Origin: Victivallales bacterium
GTDB lineage: Bacteria; Verrucomicrobiota; Lentisphaeria; Victivallales; Victivallaceae
Assembly (NCBI GenBank): GCA_031261965.1
Contig: JAISIP010000150.1
Span: forward strand, 1-39,015
Length of the DNA: 39,015 nucleotides
Direction of reading: 5' to 3'
Shown here: in pieces, positions 23,635 to 31,229 of the stretch
Position numbering within the stretch: the first letter of the stretch is position 1
Layout of the letters: each line of letters opens with the position of its first letter
The notes under the pieces: model-generated
What the model was told of the DNA's origin: nothing
What the model saw: only the letters and a program-made list of their open reading frames with translations
The model's database searches: none
Position numbers and translations under genes: made by a program

Positions 23635-24299
23635 GTACCAACTTAACCAACAAAGTCAAAAGAACCAATCGTTTCACCCTCATCGAACTTCTGGTGGTGA
23701 TCGCGATTATCGCGATTTTAGCCGGAATGCTGCTGCCCGCCTTGAATCAGGCTCGTGACAGAGCCAAAACCATCTCCTGCACGAACAATCTTAAAGGTCT
23801 TGGACTCGCTTTCGGGTTTTACCAGCAGAACTATCAGGATTATTTCCCGAATTACGAAACCACGGATACTTTTTGGGCGCGGGCGGTTATGGAGTCGATG
23901 AATACGGTGAACACTACCAATACCGTCACCGGGATTTTGCTTTGCCCTTCGGCGGGTCAGAAACCGAACGGCTCAGCCAGAGCATGGAATGTCCATGATG
24001 CCTCCTACGGCTACAACTTTACCGGGTTGGGCGACTGGGGCGGAAATGTGGTCGTGAAATTAAATCAAATTCGCCGACCGAGCATTATGATCGTCGCCGC
24101 CGACAGCCGAGACGACTGGGCCAACGACGCTTTTCACGGTCTGATCGCCGCAAAAACCACGCCTTATTTGATTTCCGAACGCCACAATAAAGGCTCAAAC
24201 GTACTCTTTGCCGACGGCAGCGTTCGCGGATATGGCTATAAGGCGTTCTACGACGACATCGATGCCGATAAAATTCTTTTGCTCAACAAAACTATGTGA
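23631..24299 (+). CDS. Pseudopilin-like protein with H-X9-DG motif
   Basis: A 222-residue protein with the type IV pilin/type II secretion N-terminus [20 protein letters not shown] (residues 15-34), including the conserved Glu at +5. The residue before the Phe is Arg, not the Gly usually needed by prepilin peptidase, so processing is uncertain. The C-terminal part has [12 protein letters not shown], the H-X9-DG pattern seen in large families of such proteins in Planctomycetes and Lentisphaerae. Without processing it would be a membrane-anchored protein with a beta-rich outer domain. Its place between a LacI regulator and secreted enzymes ties it to polysaccharide use. Preceded by AAAGGGAA and overlapping lacI by 4 nt. 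Confidence 0.9.
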   Translation: MSTNLTNKVKRTNRFTLIELLVVIAIIAILAGMLLPALNQARDRAKTISCTNNLKGLGLAFGFYQQNYQDYFPNYETTDTFWARAVMESMNTVNTTNTVTGILLCPSAGQKPNGSARAWNVHDASYGYNFTGLGDWGGNVVVKLNQIRRPSIMIVAADSRDDWANDAFHGLIAAKTTPYLISERHNKGSNVLFADGSVRGYGYKAFYDDIDADKILLLNKTM

Positions 24300-24321
24300 T
24301 GAATTTCAAGGAAATAAAACC

Positions 24322-25728
24322 ATGTTTAAACAGATATTTTTTGTCTTTTCCCTGGGCTTCGGTGTACTTTTTGCCGCAGATTACAATGTCTTGTCGCACG
24401 GACTCAAAGCCGACGGCAAAAGCGATAACACCGCCGCGATGAGTGCGTTGCTGCAAAAAACCGTTCCCGGCGACAAAATCAGCTTCCCCGCCGGAACGTA
24501 CTTTTTCGACGGGGATATTAAGCTCGCCGGCACCGACTTGGTGCTTGAGGGCGAGGGAACTTTGCTCTTTAAGCACAAGGACAATGATCCCGCCTACAAC
24601 GACAATCGCAAGATCAATATCACCGGCAAAAAAATCACCGTAAGAAACCTGAAGGTGACTTCGACCGCCAATTCCCGCAGCGCGGTTTACGGGCTGGTCA
24701 GCTGTTTTGATGCCGATAATATTCGGATTGAGAATCTGGAAATCTACAATTCACCCTCTACTGCCGTTTACACCATCCACTCGTCCCGGCTGTGGATTAT
24801 GAACAATTACGTACACGACCAGTGGGCGGACGGAATTCACATTTCGCGTGGTTCCGACCAGGTGGTCATCCATGGCAACATTATCGAACATAACGGCGAT
24901 GACGGCATCGGGGTAGTTTCCTATCACGGTCCGGAACCATGGAACCAGCACCCGCGCAACAACCGCGTGATTATGACCGACAACATTATCAGTCGCACTC
25001 CCGCCCGGGGAATTTGCGCCAGCGGCGGCAATTTGATTATCAAGGGCAACGTCATTTCCGAAACCGGCAAAGCCGGCATCATTTGCACCGCCGAGGGGTG
25101 GATTTCCGGCTATACGCTGATTGAGGGAAACACCATTTTTGACGTGGGAACCGCGCAAAAATACGGTTTTGACTTCTACGATACGAACGGCACACGCTCA
25201 GGAATTCACGTCCAGTACAATCGCGACATGCAAATTCGTGGCAACTTCATTTACAATGCGCGTCAGGGGTATGGCATTTCCGTTACTTCTTCGCCCGACA
25301 TCACGATTTCCGACAACCAGATTTCGCATTGTATTCGCGGCATTTACGCCGATATTCCTGCCGTGTTTGAAAACGGAGAAAAATTCCGCGCCGACTGGAT
25401 GCAGGAGTTGTACGGCAAAGGGAACGCCTTGGCAGCTTCGGGAATTCCCGGTTGTGATAATATCACTATTTCGGGCAATACCGTCCGCAACTGCCAGGCT
25501 GATGGAATTTGGGTTTCCGGCTTGAAATCCCGTCTGAATGAAAATGTGGCGTTGCTGAATAATATTTTAAGCGGCAACAACCAGTCCGGGCAACCCGGGA
25601 TTCGCGACGTTTGGGCAGCCTATTGCCGAAATTTGTCCATGAGCGGCAATATTTCGCAAGGCGGCAACAAAGCTCCGCTTTCACCCGCCCAAGGTTCAGC
25701 TGAATGCACGCCCGTCGCCACCCGTTAA
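24322..25728 (+). CDS. Secreted right-handed beta-helix protein (pectate-lyase-like)
   Basis: A 468-residue exported protein: signal peptide MFKQIFFVFSLGFGVLFAA (cleavage about residue 19), then NVLSHGLKADGKSDNTAAM, the opening motif of the Pectate_lyase_3/GH28-type superfamily, and repeated Asn-rich coils (NNYVHDQWADGIHIS, ISDNQISHCIRGIY) that build a parallel beta helix. Such folds include pectate lyases, polygalacturonases and epimerases; no single catalytic set is clear enough to choose between them. AAGGAAAT lies 6-7 nt before the ATG. I reject the earlier in-frame ATG at 24208, which lies inside the pilin-like gene. Probably acts in the periplasm or outside the cell on an acidic polysaccharide. 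Confidence 0.82.
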   Translation: MFKQIFFVFSLGFGVLFAADYNVLSHGLKADGKSDNTAAMSALLQKTVPGDKISFPAGTYFFDGDIKLAGTDLVLEGEGTLLFKHKDNDPAYNDNRKINITGKKITVRNLKVTSTANSRSAVYGLVSCFDADNIRIENLEIYNSPSTAVYTIHSSRLWIMNNYVHDQWADGIHISRGSDQVVIHGNIIEHNGDDGIGVVSYHGPEPWNQHPRNNRVIMTDNIISRTPARGICASGGNLIIKGNVISETGKAGIICTAEGWISGYTLIEGNTIFDVGTAQKYGFDFYDTNGTRSGIHVQYNRDMQIRGNFIYNARQGYGISVTSSPDITISDNQISHCIRGIYADIPAVFENGEKFRADWMQELYGKGNALAASGIPGCDNITISGNTVRNCQADGIWVSGLKSRLNENVALLNNILSGNNQSGQPGIRDVWAAYCRNLSMSGNISQGGNKAPLSPAQGSAECTPVATR

Positions 25729-25753
25729 CCTCGAAAGAGAGAATTTTGACATT

Positions 25754-26752
25754 ATGCTTTGTCTCCCTTTGATCAACGGGGTCATGCTGAGCATGGGACC
25801 GCACAGTTTTGCCGACAGCGAGTACCTTTATACGATGAACGCGGCGCAATGGCGTCGGGAACTCGACGATATGCAGCGTTTCGGCATTCAATGGCTCGGT
25901 TGTTGGTCGGGCATGGAAGACTGCCTTACCCGAACTGCGGCGATTCCCGACGGTGATTTGCTGCTGTTTCTGCTTCGGGAAGCGGAACAGCGAAAAATGA
26001 CCTTGAGTTTGTCGGTCGGTTTCTGCCCCGGCTGGTGGCAAGAATGGGATTTGCCCAAAGCAATCGATTTCACCGGGCGGCGGATCGAGGAAATTTACCG
26101 ACGCTACGGTCGCTTCAACGCCTTCAATTCCTGGTATTTGGACTACGAAATTTACCTGCGTTGGGGTCACGAAGCCGAGCAAATGGCGGAGCTTTATCGG
26201 CAAATTACCGCCCGGTGTCACGAGATTAACGGTTTGCCGGTTATCGTATCGCCCTTTTTTCAGCCGGATACGTCGGGACGTTGCGGAGTCTTTCGTTACG
26301 GTGAGCCCGAGGAGTACTATCATTTCTGGCACAAGATTCTCAACTACTCTAAAATCGATATTCTGTCTCTTCAGGACAATGGCGGTCAGCACCTCGGCTG
26401 CTTCGGCGATGCCGACCGACTGCCGTTCATCGGCGAAATTGTCCGCGCCTGTCGTGGCAGTAACACGCATTATTGGGGCAATGTGGAAACCGGGGAGTTG
26501 CCGGTGTCGAGCGTTGACGACTTTGTCCGTCGCTATGGCGCGGGAGCCGATGTCAACGATCGGCGAATCCGCCCGGATTGGCGCGCAGTGCCGATTTCGA
26601 GGCTGGAAAAGAAACTCAACCAATCGGCATTTGATGCCGAAAATATCATGACCTGGGGATATATGGAGTTTTTCCGCCCCTCCGGCGGGGAGTTGAATCG
26701 GAAGAACTACGAGCATTATCTCAATTATCGGGAAAGAATACTGAATTCATGA
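25754..26752 (+). CDS. DUF4434-like glycosidase (TIM barrel, cytoplasmic)
   Basis: A 332-residue protein that looks like the DUF4434 group of glycoside-hydrolase-like barrels: WRRELDDMQRFGIQWLGCW near residue 33, SLSVGFCPGWW, then FNSWYLDYEI (about 130-140) and ENIMTWGYMEFFRPSG near the end. Acidic residues in WYLDYEIYL and DILSLQDNGG are candidates for catalysis, but family chemistry is not settled to my knowledge. There is no signal peptide, so it would act on oligosaccharides imported by the next gene's transporter. It starts 25 nt after the beta-helix gene with AAAGAGAG about 16 nt upstream, and overlaps the transporter by ATGA. Confidence 0.72.
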   Translation: MLCLPLINGVMLSMGPHSFADSEYLYTMNAAQWRRELDDMQRFGIQWLGCWSGMEDCLTRTAAIPDGDLLLFLLREAEQRKMTLSLSVGFCPGWWQEWDLPKAIDFTGRRIEEIYRRYGRFNAFNSWYLDYEIYLRWGHEAEQMAELYRQITARCHEINGLPVIVSPFFQPDTSGRCGVFRYGEPEEYYHFWHKILNYSKIDILSLQDNGGQHLGCFGDADRLPFIGEIVRACRGSNTHYWGNVETGELPVSSVDDFVRRYGAGADVNDRRIRPDWRAVPISRLEKKLNQSAFDAENIMTWGYMEFFRPSGGELNRKNYEHYLNYRERILNS

Positions 26753-28062
26753 CTTTTTCATTGAAGAACTGGAGTCTGTTGCCGGTTGGGGTAGGATTGC
26801 TTTTTTTCTGGTTGTTCGTCGGTGCTGCCGGGTATCATTTCTTAATGGCGATGATCGGACCGGTGGTGCCTGCTAAGTTGGAGGAATTAGGCGCGGACAA
26901 TGCGCTTATCGGACTGTTGGCGGGCAGTTTTCCATCGTTGTTAGCGGGGATCGTAAATCCGTTTTCCAGTTATTACAGCGATCGGACGCGAAGCCGTTAC
27001 GGTCGCCGGATTCCCTATATTTTTGTCAGCGCGATCTTAATGACGGCGTTTTTGCTGCTGATGGCGTGGGCGAGTACGCTGGGTAAATCCCTGTCGGAAT
27101 TTTTCGGAGTTTCGACTCCGCGCCAGGTGGCACTGATTTTGTTCGCCGGTGGATCTTTGCTCTACGGCACTGCCAATGTGATCGGCGGATCGATCATGTA
27201 CTATCTCTTCCCCGATGTAATTCCGCAAAAATATTTGGGACGTTTTATGGCACTGTTTGCCATGTTGGGGGCGGCAATGGGTTTTGTCTTTTCAAAATTC
27301 TTTCTGCAATACGCAGAACATCAGCTTTCATTGTTGTTTACTCTATCGGCGATTGCTAATCTGTTGCTTACTTTGTTGATGTGTTTTGCGGTCAAGGAGA
27401 AGGAGTATCCGCCGCCTGAACCGAGGAATTCGGTTTTGGACGATGTCAAAACTTACTTCCGGGAATGCTTCAAAGTGCCGTTTTATTGGTTCTTTTTTAT
27501 CGGAAACGGCTTGACCGGGGCGTCGATGATGTGTCGCTGGCTGTTTAATCTGTTGTTTGCGCAAAAGAACCTCGATATGAGTTACGCCCAATACGGTAAT
27601 GTTACCGGCTGGAGTTTGCTTTTGGCGTTCGTTTTGGCATACCCGATCGGCATGTTGGTGGACAAGCTTCATCCGCTGAGGGTTTATATGGCGGGTGTCG
27701 TTCTGATTATCGTGGCGAATCTTTTCGGCTTTTTCCTGATAGAAGACACCGCCACATTTTGGGTTTTTTCGCTATTGATCGCGGCGGTGTACGCGATCCA
27801 AAATACCAGCGATTTGCCGTTGACGGCGGCGATTTTTCCGCAAGATAAATACGGGCAATACTGTTCAGCATCCGCCATGGTGCGTTCGCTGACGCTGGCG
27901 GGAGCCGGATACTTGGGCGGATTGTTCATTGATTTGACCGGCGATTATCGATATTTGTTCGTCTGGGATGCGTTTTTTACCGGATTGTCGTTGATCGCCA
28001 TGATAATCGTCTATATCCAATGGAAAAAATTGGGCGGAGTTACCTCTTACCGCGCACCGTAA
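26749..28062 (+). CDS. MFS-type sugar transporter
   Basis: A 437-residue inner-membrane protein with about 12 membrane segments. The loop between helices 2 and 3 carries SDRTRSRYGRRIPYI, the MFS motif A, in a form common to the GPH/sugar-cation symporters and related maltose carriers. It probably imports the saccharide produced by the beta-helix enzyme for the cytoplasmic glycosidase encoded just before it. Last gene of the LacI operon: its stop is 9 bp from repeat copy 6, and no separate terminator is seen. Confidence 0.88.
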   Translation: MTFSLKNWSLLPVGVGLLFFWLFVGAAGYHFLMAMIGPVVPAKLEELGADNALIGLLAGSFPSLLAGIVNPFSSYYSDRTRSRYGRRIPYIFVSAILMTAFLLLMAWASTLGKSLSEFFGVSTPRQVALILFAGGSLLYGTANVIGGSIMYYLFPDVIPQKYLGRFMALFAMLGAAMGFVFSKFFLQYAEHQLSLLFTLSAIANLLLTLLMCFAVKEKEYPPPEPRNSVLDDVKTYFRECFKVPFYWFFFIGNGLTGASMMCRWLFNLLFAQKNLDMSYAQYGNVTGWSLLLAFVLAYPIGMLVDKLHPLRVYMAGVVLIIVANLFGFFLIEDTATFWVFSLLIAAVYAIQNTSDLPLTAAIFPQDKYGQYCSASAMVRSLTLAGAGYLGGLFIDLTGDYRYLFVWDAFFTGLSLIAMIIVYIQWKKLGGVTSYRAP

Positions 28063-28071
28063 ATTTGTAAT

Positions 28072-28239
28072 GGGTATCTCTAAAAACTCACGTTGTGTTG
28101 AAAATTAGCAGATTCATAATTTGGAGGTGCGATTTCGCAAATTCCTGGCTAACATAGAGTTAACCAGGCATGCGCAAGCAGTACGCATACGAATATGAGC
28201 TGCAATTTTCAACCAAGTTTCCAGTTTTTAGAGGTACCC
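28072..28239 (-). repeat. Family A element, copy 6 (168 bp)
   Basis: Complete copy in reverse orientation, from GGGTATCTCTAAAAACT to CCAGTTTTTAGAGGTACCC, with the central stem CTGGCTAAC / GTTAACCAG. Flanks TAAT and TTTA do not match, so any duplication is lost. A further tail-like TTTTAGAGGTCGTC follows at 28253. Confidence 0.88.
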
Positions 28240-28425
28240 TTTATGCGATGGCTTTTAGAGGTCGTCTCAATAAATTTCGGAAAAAAGCGTATATCACCTT
28301 GATTTTTAAAAAACGGGCGTTATTTTATAAAGAGCATTGCTATAAGGCACGACAAGCAACTTGAGTTGCCGAAATAGCGTGTTGTACTCATAGCCGATCA
28401 GGGGGCATATAGTTCTCCCGTATGT
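28240..28425. other. Spacer before tRNA-Leu
   Basis: No gene. It holds a tail-like remnant at 28253 and a possible promoter TTGATT-N16-TATTTT (28297-28324) for the tRNA. A GGCATATA / TATGTGCC hairpin (28404-28428, one G-T pair) reaches into the first bases of the tRNA. Confidence 0.35.
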
Positions 28426-28509
28426 GCCGGGGTGGCGGAATGGCAGACGCACTTGACTCAAAATCAAGCGGTTAACACCATAAGGGTTCAAGTCCCTTCC
28501 TCGGTACCA
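28426..28509 (+). tRNA. tRNA-Leu (anticodon CAA)
   Basis: An 84-nt class II tRNA. The acceptor stem GCCGGGG pairs with CCTCGGT (two G-U pairs), the anticodon stem-loop is CTTGA-CTCAAAA-TCAAG with CAA in the middle, a long variable arm GGTTAACACC follows, and the T arm is AGGGTTCAAGTCCCT. CCA is encoded at 28507-28509 after discriminator A. A T-rich tract follows. Confidence 0.97.
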
Positions 28510-28539
28510 TTTTTTATTTTGATTTCTTCCCGATTAAGT

Positions 28540-28567
28540 TTGTAAAACTTCCAAAAGTCGATATATT
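28540..28567 (+). promoter_or_regulatory. Promoter of rph-dnaX
   Basis: TTGTAA (28540-28545), 16-bp spacer, TATATT (28562-28567). The last two bases of the -10 box are the first T's of a family A tail remnant. Confidence 0.65.
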
Positions 28568-28595
28568 TTAGAGGTATCCTATAGAGATACCTATA
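28566..28595 (+). repeat. Two tandem tail remnants of family A
   Basis: TTTTAGAGGTATCC (28566-28579) is followed by TATA, GAGATACC and TATA again. The second tail fragment is thus bracketed by TATA duplicates, like a footprint of insertion and loss. It spans the predicted start of rph transcription. Confidence 0.5.
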
Positions 28596-28631
28596 ATTCA
28601 CCGTTATTCAGAGAAAGAGACCAGTTTTCTT

Positions 28632-29381
28632 ATGACACGCATCGACGGCCGCGCTCCCGATGAACTTCGCAAGATCATCATTCACCCCAACTATCTAACT
28701 CACCCGCTGTCCTCGGTTTTAATCGAGTGCGGCGATACAAGGGTGATCTGCGCGGTCAGTATCGAATCTAAGGTTCCGCCGTGGATGAAAGCGCAAAAGC
28801 TCCCCGGCGGTTGGCTTACTTGCGAATATGGCATGCTTCCCGCTTCTACTCACGAGCGTATGAAACGCGAATCCTCTTCGGGCAAGCAGGGCGGACGCAC
28901 CATGGAAATTCAGCGGCTGATCGGTCGATCACTCCGTGCCGCGGTCGATTTGAATTTACTTGGCGAAAATACCGTGAGCATCGATTGCGATGTCATCAAC
29001 GCCGATGGCGGCACGCGTACCGCGAGCGTTACCGGCGCGGCAGTTGCGCTTAACCTCGCCTGTCGTTGTGCCGCAAGTCGAGATATGTTTGCCGATTATC
29101 CGATTAAAGAGAACGTGGCGGGCATCAGTGTCGGTATTGTCGGAGGCGTGCCGATGCTCGACCTTTGCTATGCCGAGGATTCCATTGCCGAGGTCGATAT
29201 GAACGTAATTATGACCGAATCCGGCAAACTCGTAGAAGTGCAGGGTACCGCCGAAGGCACGCCGTTTTCGCGCAGGCAACTCAATGAGTTGATCGATCTT
29301 GCCGAACACGGGCTAAAGCAGATTTTTCAGAAGCAAAACGCACTTGCCGATGCAGTTGCAAGAGGGATTACAAGTTTATGA
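28632..29381 (+). CDS. rph: Ribonuclease PH
   Basis: A 249-residue phosphate-dependent exoribonuclease that trims tRNA 3' ends. Family motifs are present: [11 protein letters not shown] at the start, [42 protein letters not shown] (phosphate and tRNA contacts) and [19 protein letters not shown] (catalytic region). The length is normal. It sits directly after a tRNA gene, which suits its substrate. The Shine-Dalgarno is weak (GAGAAAGAG about 15 nt upstream). The stop overlaps the dnaX start as ATGA. Confidence 0.96.
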   Translation: MTRIDGRAPDELRKIIIHPNYLTHPLSSVLIECGDTRVICAVSIESKVPPWMKAQKLPGGWLTCEYGMLPASTHERMKRESSSGKQGGRTMEIQRLIGRSLRAAVDLNLLGENTVSIDCDVINADGGTRTASVTGAAVALNLACRCAASRDMFADYPIKENVAGISVGIVGGVPMLDLCYAEDSIAEVDMNVIMTESGKLVEVQGTAEGTPFSRRQLNELIDLAEHGLKQIFQKQNALADAVARGITSL

Positions 29382-31030
29382 GTGAATATCAGGTTATCGC
29401 CAGAAAATGGCGCCCGCAGTGTTTTGCCGATGTGGTCGGGCAAGAACATGTGGTGCGGACGCTGAAAAACGCGATTCGGCAGCAACGGACCGCTCATGCC
29501 TATTTGTTTGTCGGGCAGCGCGGAATCGGCAAAACCACATTGGCGCGTATTTTCGCCAAGGCGATGAATTGTCTTGACCCGCAAGACGGTGAGCCGTGTT
29601 GCAAATGCGCATCCTGTCTGGCGATCGCCGAAGAGAATAACTTAGATGTCGTTGAAATCGATGCCGCCAGCCGCAACACCGTCGGCGATATGCGTGAATT
29701 GGCAGAAGATGTTATGTATCAGCCGGTCACCGGTCGCTACAAGATTTATATTATCGATGAAGTGCATATGCTTTCGTCACAGGCGTGGAATGCGTTGCTT
29801 AAGACGGTCGAAGAACCTCCGGCGCATGTGAAATTCATCTTTGCCACGACTGAAGTGCACAAGGTGCTGAAAACCATTATATCGCGTTGCCAGCGTTTCG
29901 ATTTGCTGCCGATTCCGACTCGGCTGATAGCCGAACGGTTGCGGCTGATAGCCGATCGCGAGGGGGTGGCGATCAATGATGATGCGGTAAACGCGATTGC
30001 CCGCGCCGCCGAGGGCGGTATGCGAGACGCGCAATCGCTGTTAGACCAGATGATCGCATTTTTTGCCCAAGGCGACAGCAGCGCGATTACGGGCGAGCAA
30101 GTGTTGTCGCTGTTCGGGCTGACTGACCGTGGCGATCTTGACGCGATTTTGCTCTCAATGTTGCGCAATCAGCCGGGGGAAGTGGTAAAAGTAATCGCAA
30201 CTTTGGCGAAAAAAGGCAAAAATCTGGAAACTTTGTTCGATGATTTATTGGACGCATTAAGGGCGGTTCAACTTTGCGCGATTTTGCCTAATCCCGGCGA
30301 AGTTTTGAACGAAACTCCCGAAACAATTGAGCGTTGCGTCAAATTTGCAAAAATAGTGCGTCCTGATTCGCTTCAGATTTTGCTTGAGACGATTGCGCCG
30401 GTTGGGCGGGTGTTGCATGACGCACTCAATAAGCAGGTTTATCTGGAGACGATTTTACTTAAGGCGATGCGTGAAGCCCATGCGGTGCGTATCGATGATG
30501 TGTTGGCGCGTTTAAACCAGTTGCGTACGGCTGATGAACTTAAGTTCCTCGAATTATTGCCTCATGAAATCAAACTGGCGACTTCGGAAGTTGTGGTGAT
30601 TGAAGTTCCGAAAACGGCAGAGAGTTCGGAAGAACCTCCCCCGGAGGAGAACTCGATTGTGGAATCGGCAATCGCTCAAGACCCGATTCACGAAAAAAGC
30701 ACAGTTGATGTGAACGAAAATCCGACTGTAGAAGAACCGGCAGAGCCAATAGCTTTTGAGGAAGAGTCAGCAATAGTAGACTCCGACCCGGTAGTTGAAG
30801 AAGAAATCGCCCGACCTGCGCCGGAAGTCATTGCGCCGGAAATTTTGCCCGAAAACAACACTCCGGATCTAAGCCCGGAGTCGAAATCCGGTCGCCGCAA
30901 GCGGCATAGCGTGATAAACGACGACCCCAAAGCGACAACCGAAGCGTTGAAAAACCCCATTGTCCACGAAATTGTCGATTTGTTTGACGGCAACGTGGTA
31001 GATGTGCATCGTCCCGAAAAAGAGCGTTAG
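29378..31030 (+). CDS. dnaX: DNA polymerase III subunit gamma/tau
   Basis: A 550-residue clamp-loader subunit. The AAA+ module has [17 protein letters not shown], Walker A GQRGIGKT (46-53), a cysteine-based zinc site ([16 protein letters not shown]), Walker [10 protein letters not shown] and the sensor/arginine-finger region [19 protein letters not shown]. The collar domain follows to about residue 370. After about residue 400 comes an acidic, Glu/Pro-rich tail in place of a recognisable tau domain V, ending in a basic patch GRRKRH and a short helix. The TAG stop (31028-31030) is formed by the GTTA target site plus the first base of repeat copy 7, so the C-terminus was fixed by that insertion. 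Cotranslated with rph. Confidence 0.94.
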   Translation: MSEYQVIARKWRPQCFADVVGQEHVVRTLKNAIRQQRTAHAYLFVGQRGIGKTTLARIFAKAMNCLDPQDGEPCCKCASCLAIAEENNLDVVEIDAASRNTVGDMRELAEDVMYQPVTGRYKIYIIDEVHMLSSQAWNALLKTVEEPPAHVKFIFATTEVHKVLKTIISRCQRFDLLPIPTRLIAERLRLIADREGVAINDDAVNAIARAAEGGMRDAQSLLDQMIAFFAQGDSSAITGEQVLSLFGLTDRGDLDAILLSMLRNQPGEVVKVIATLAKKGKNLETLFDDLLDALRAVQLCAILPNPGEVLNETPETIERCVKFAKIVRPDSLQILLETIAPVGRVLHDALNKQVYLETILLKAMREAHAVRIDDVLARLNQLRTADELKFLELLPHEIKLATSEVVVIEVPKTAESSEEPPPEENSIVESAIAQDPIHEKSTVDVNENPTVEEPAEPIAFEEESAIVDSDPVVEEEIARPAPEVIAPEILPENNTPDLSPESKSGRRKRHSVINDDPKATTEALKNPIVHEIVDLFDGNVVDVHRPEKER

Positions 31031-31196
31031 GCTACCTCTAAAAACTGGAAGATTGGCTAAAAATCGCATCTCGTATTCGTATGTACGACCTTGCATGTAT
31101 CTGGTTAACTCTATGTTAGCCAGATACTTACAAAATCACACCTCCAAATTACGACTCTATCGATTTTTTAACTCAAGCCAGTTTTTAGAGATACCC
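31030..31196 (+). repeat. Family A element, copy 7 (167 bp, GTTA duplication)
   Basis: Complete copy from GGCTACCTCTAAAAACTGG to TAGAGATACCC, flanked by GTTA (31026-31029 and 31197-31200), with the central stem CTGGTTAAC / GTTAGCCAG at 31101-31123, almost exactly at the middle. A further tail-like TTAGAGATCCCC follows. It separates the convergent dnaX and GH38 genes. Confidence 0.9.
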
Positions 31197-31229
31197 GTTA
31201 GAGATCCCCGCAATGCATATCGGGGTTTC

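Noticed and set aside
23631-24299. A pilus or type II secretion operon
   Set aside because: No ATPase, platform, secretin or peptidase genes accompany either pilin-like gene; both lie in carbohydrate operons.
25466-26716. A 416-codon open frame on the minus strand, opposite the DUF4434-like gene
   Set aside because: It is antisense to a gene with family motifs and operon overlaps, its residues have the Arg/Pro/His-rich look of a shadow frame, and it has no ribosome site.
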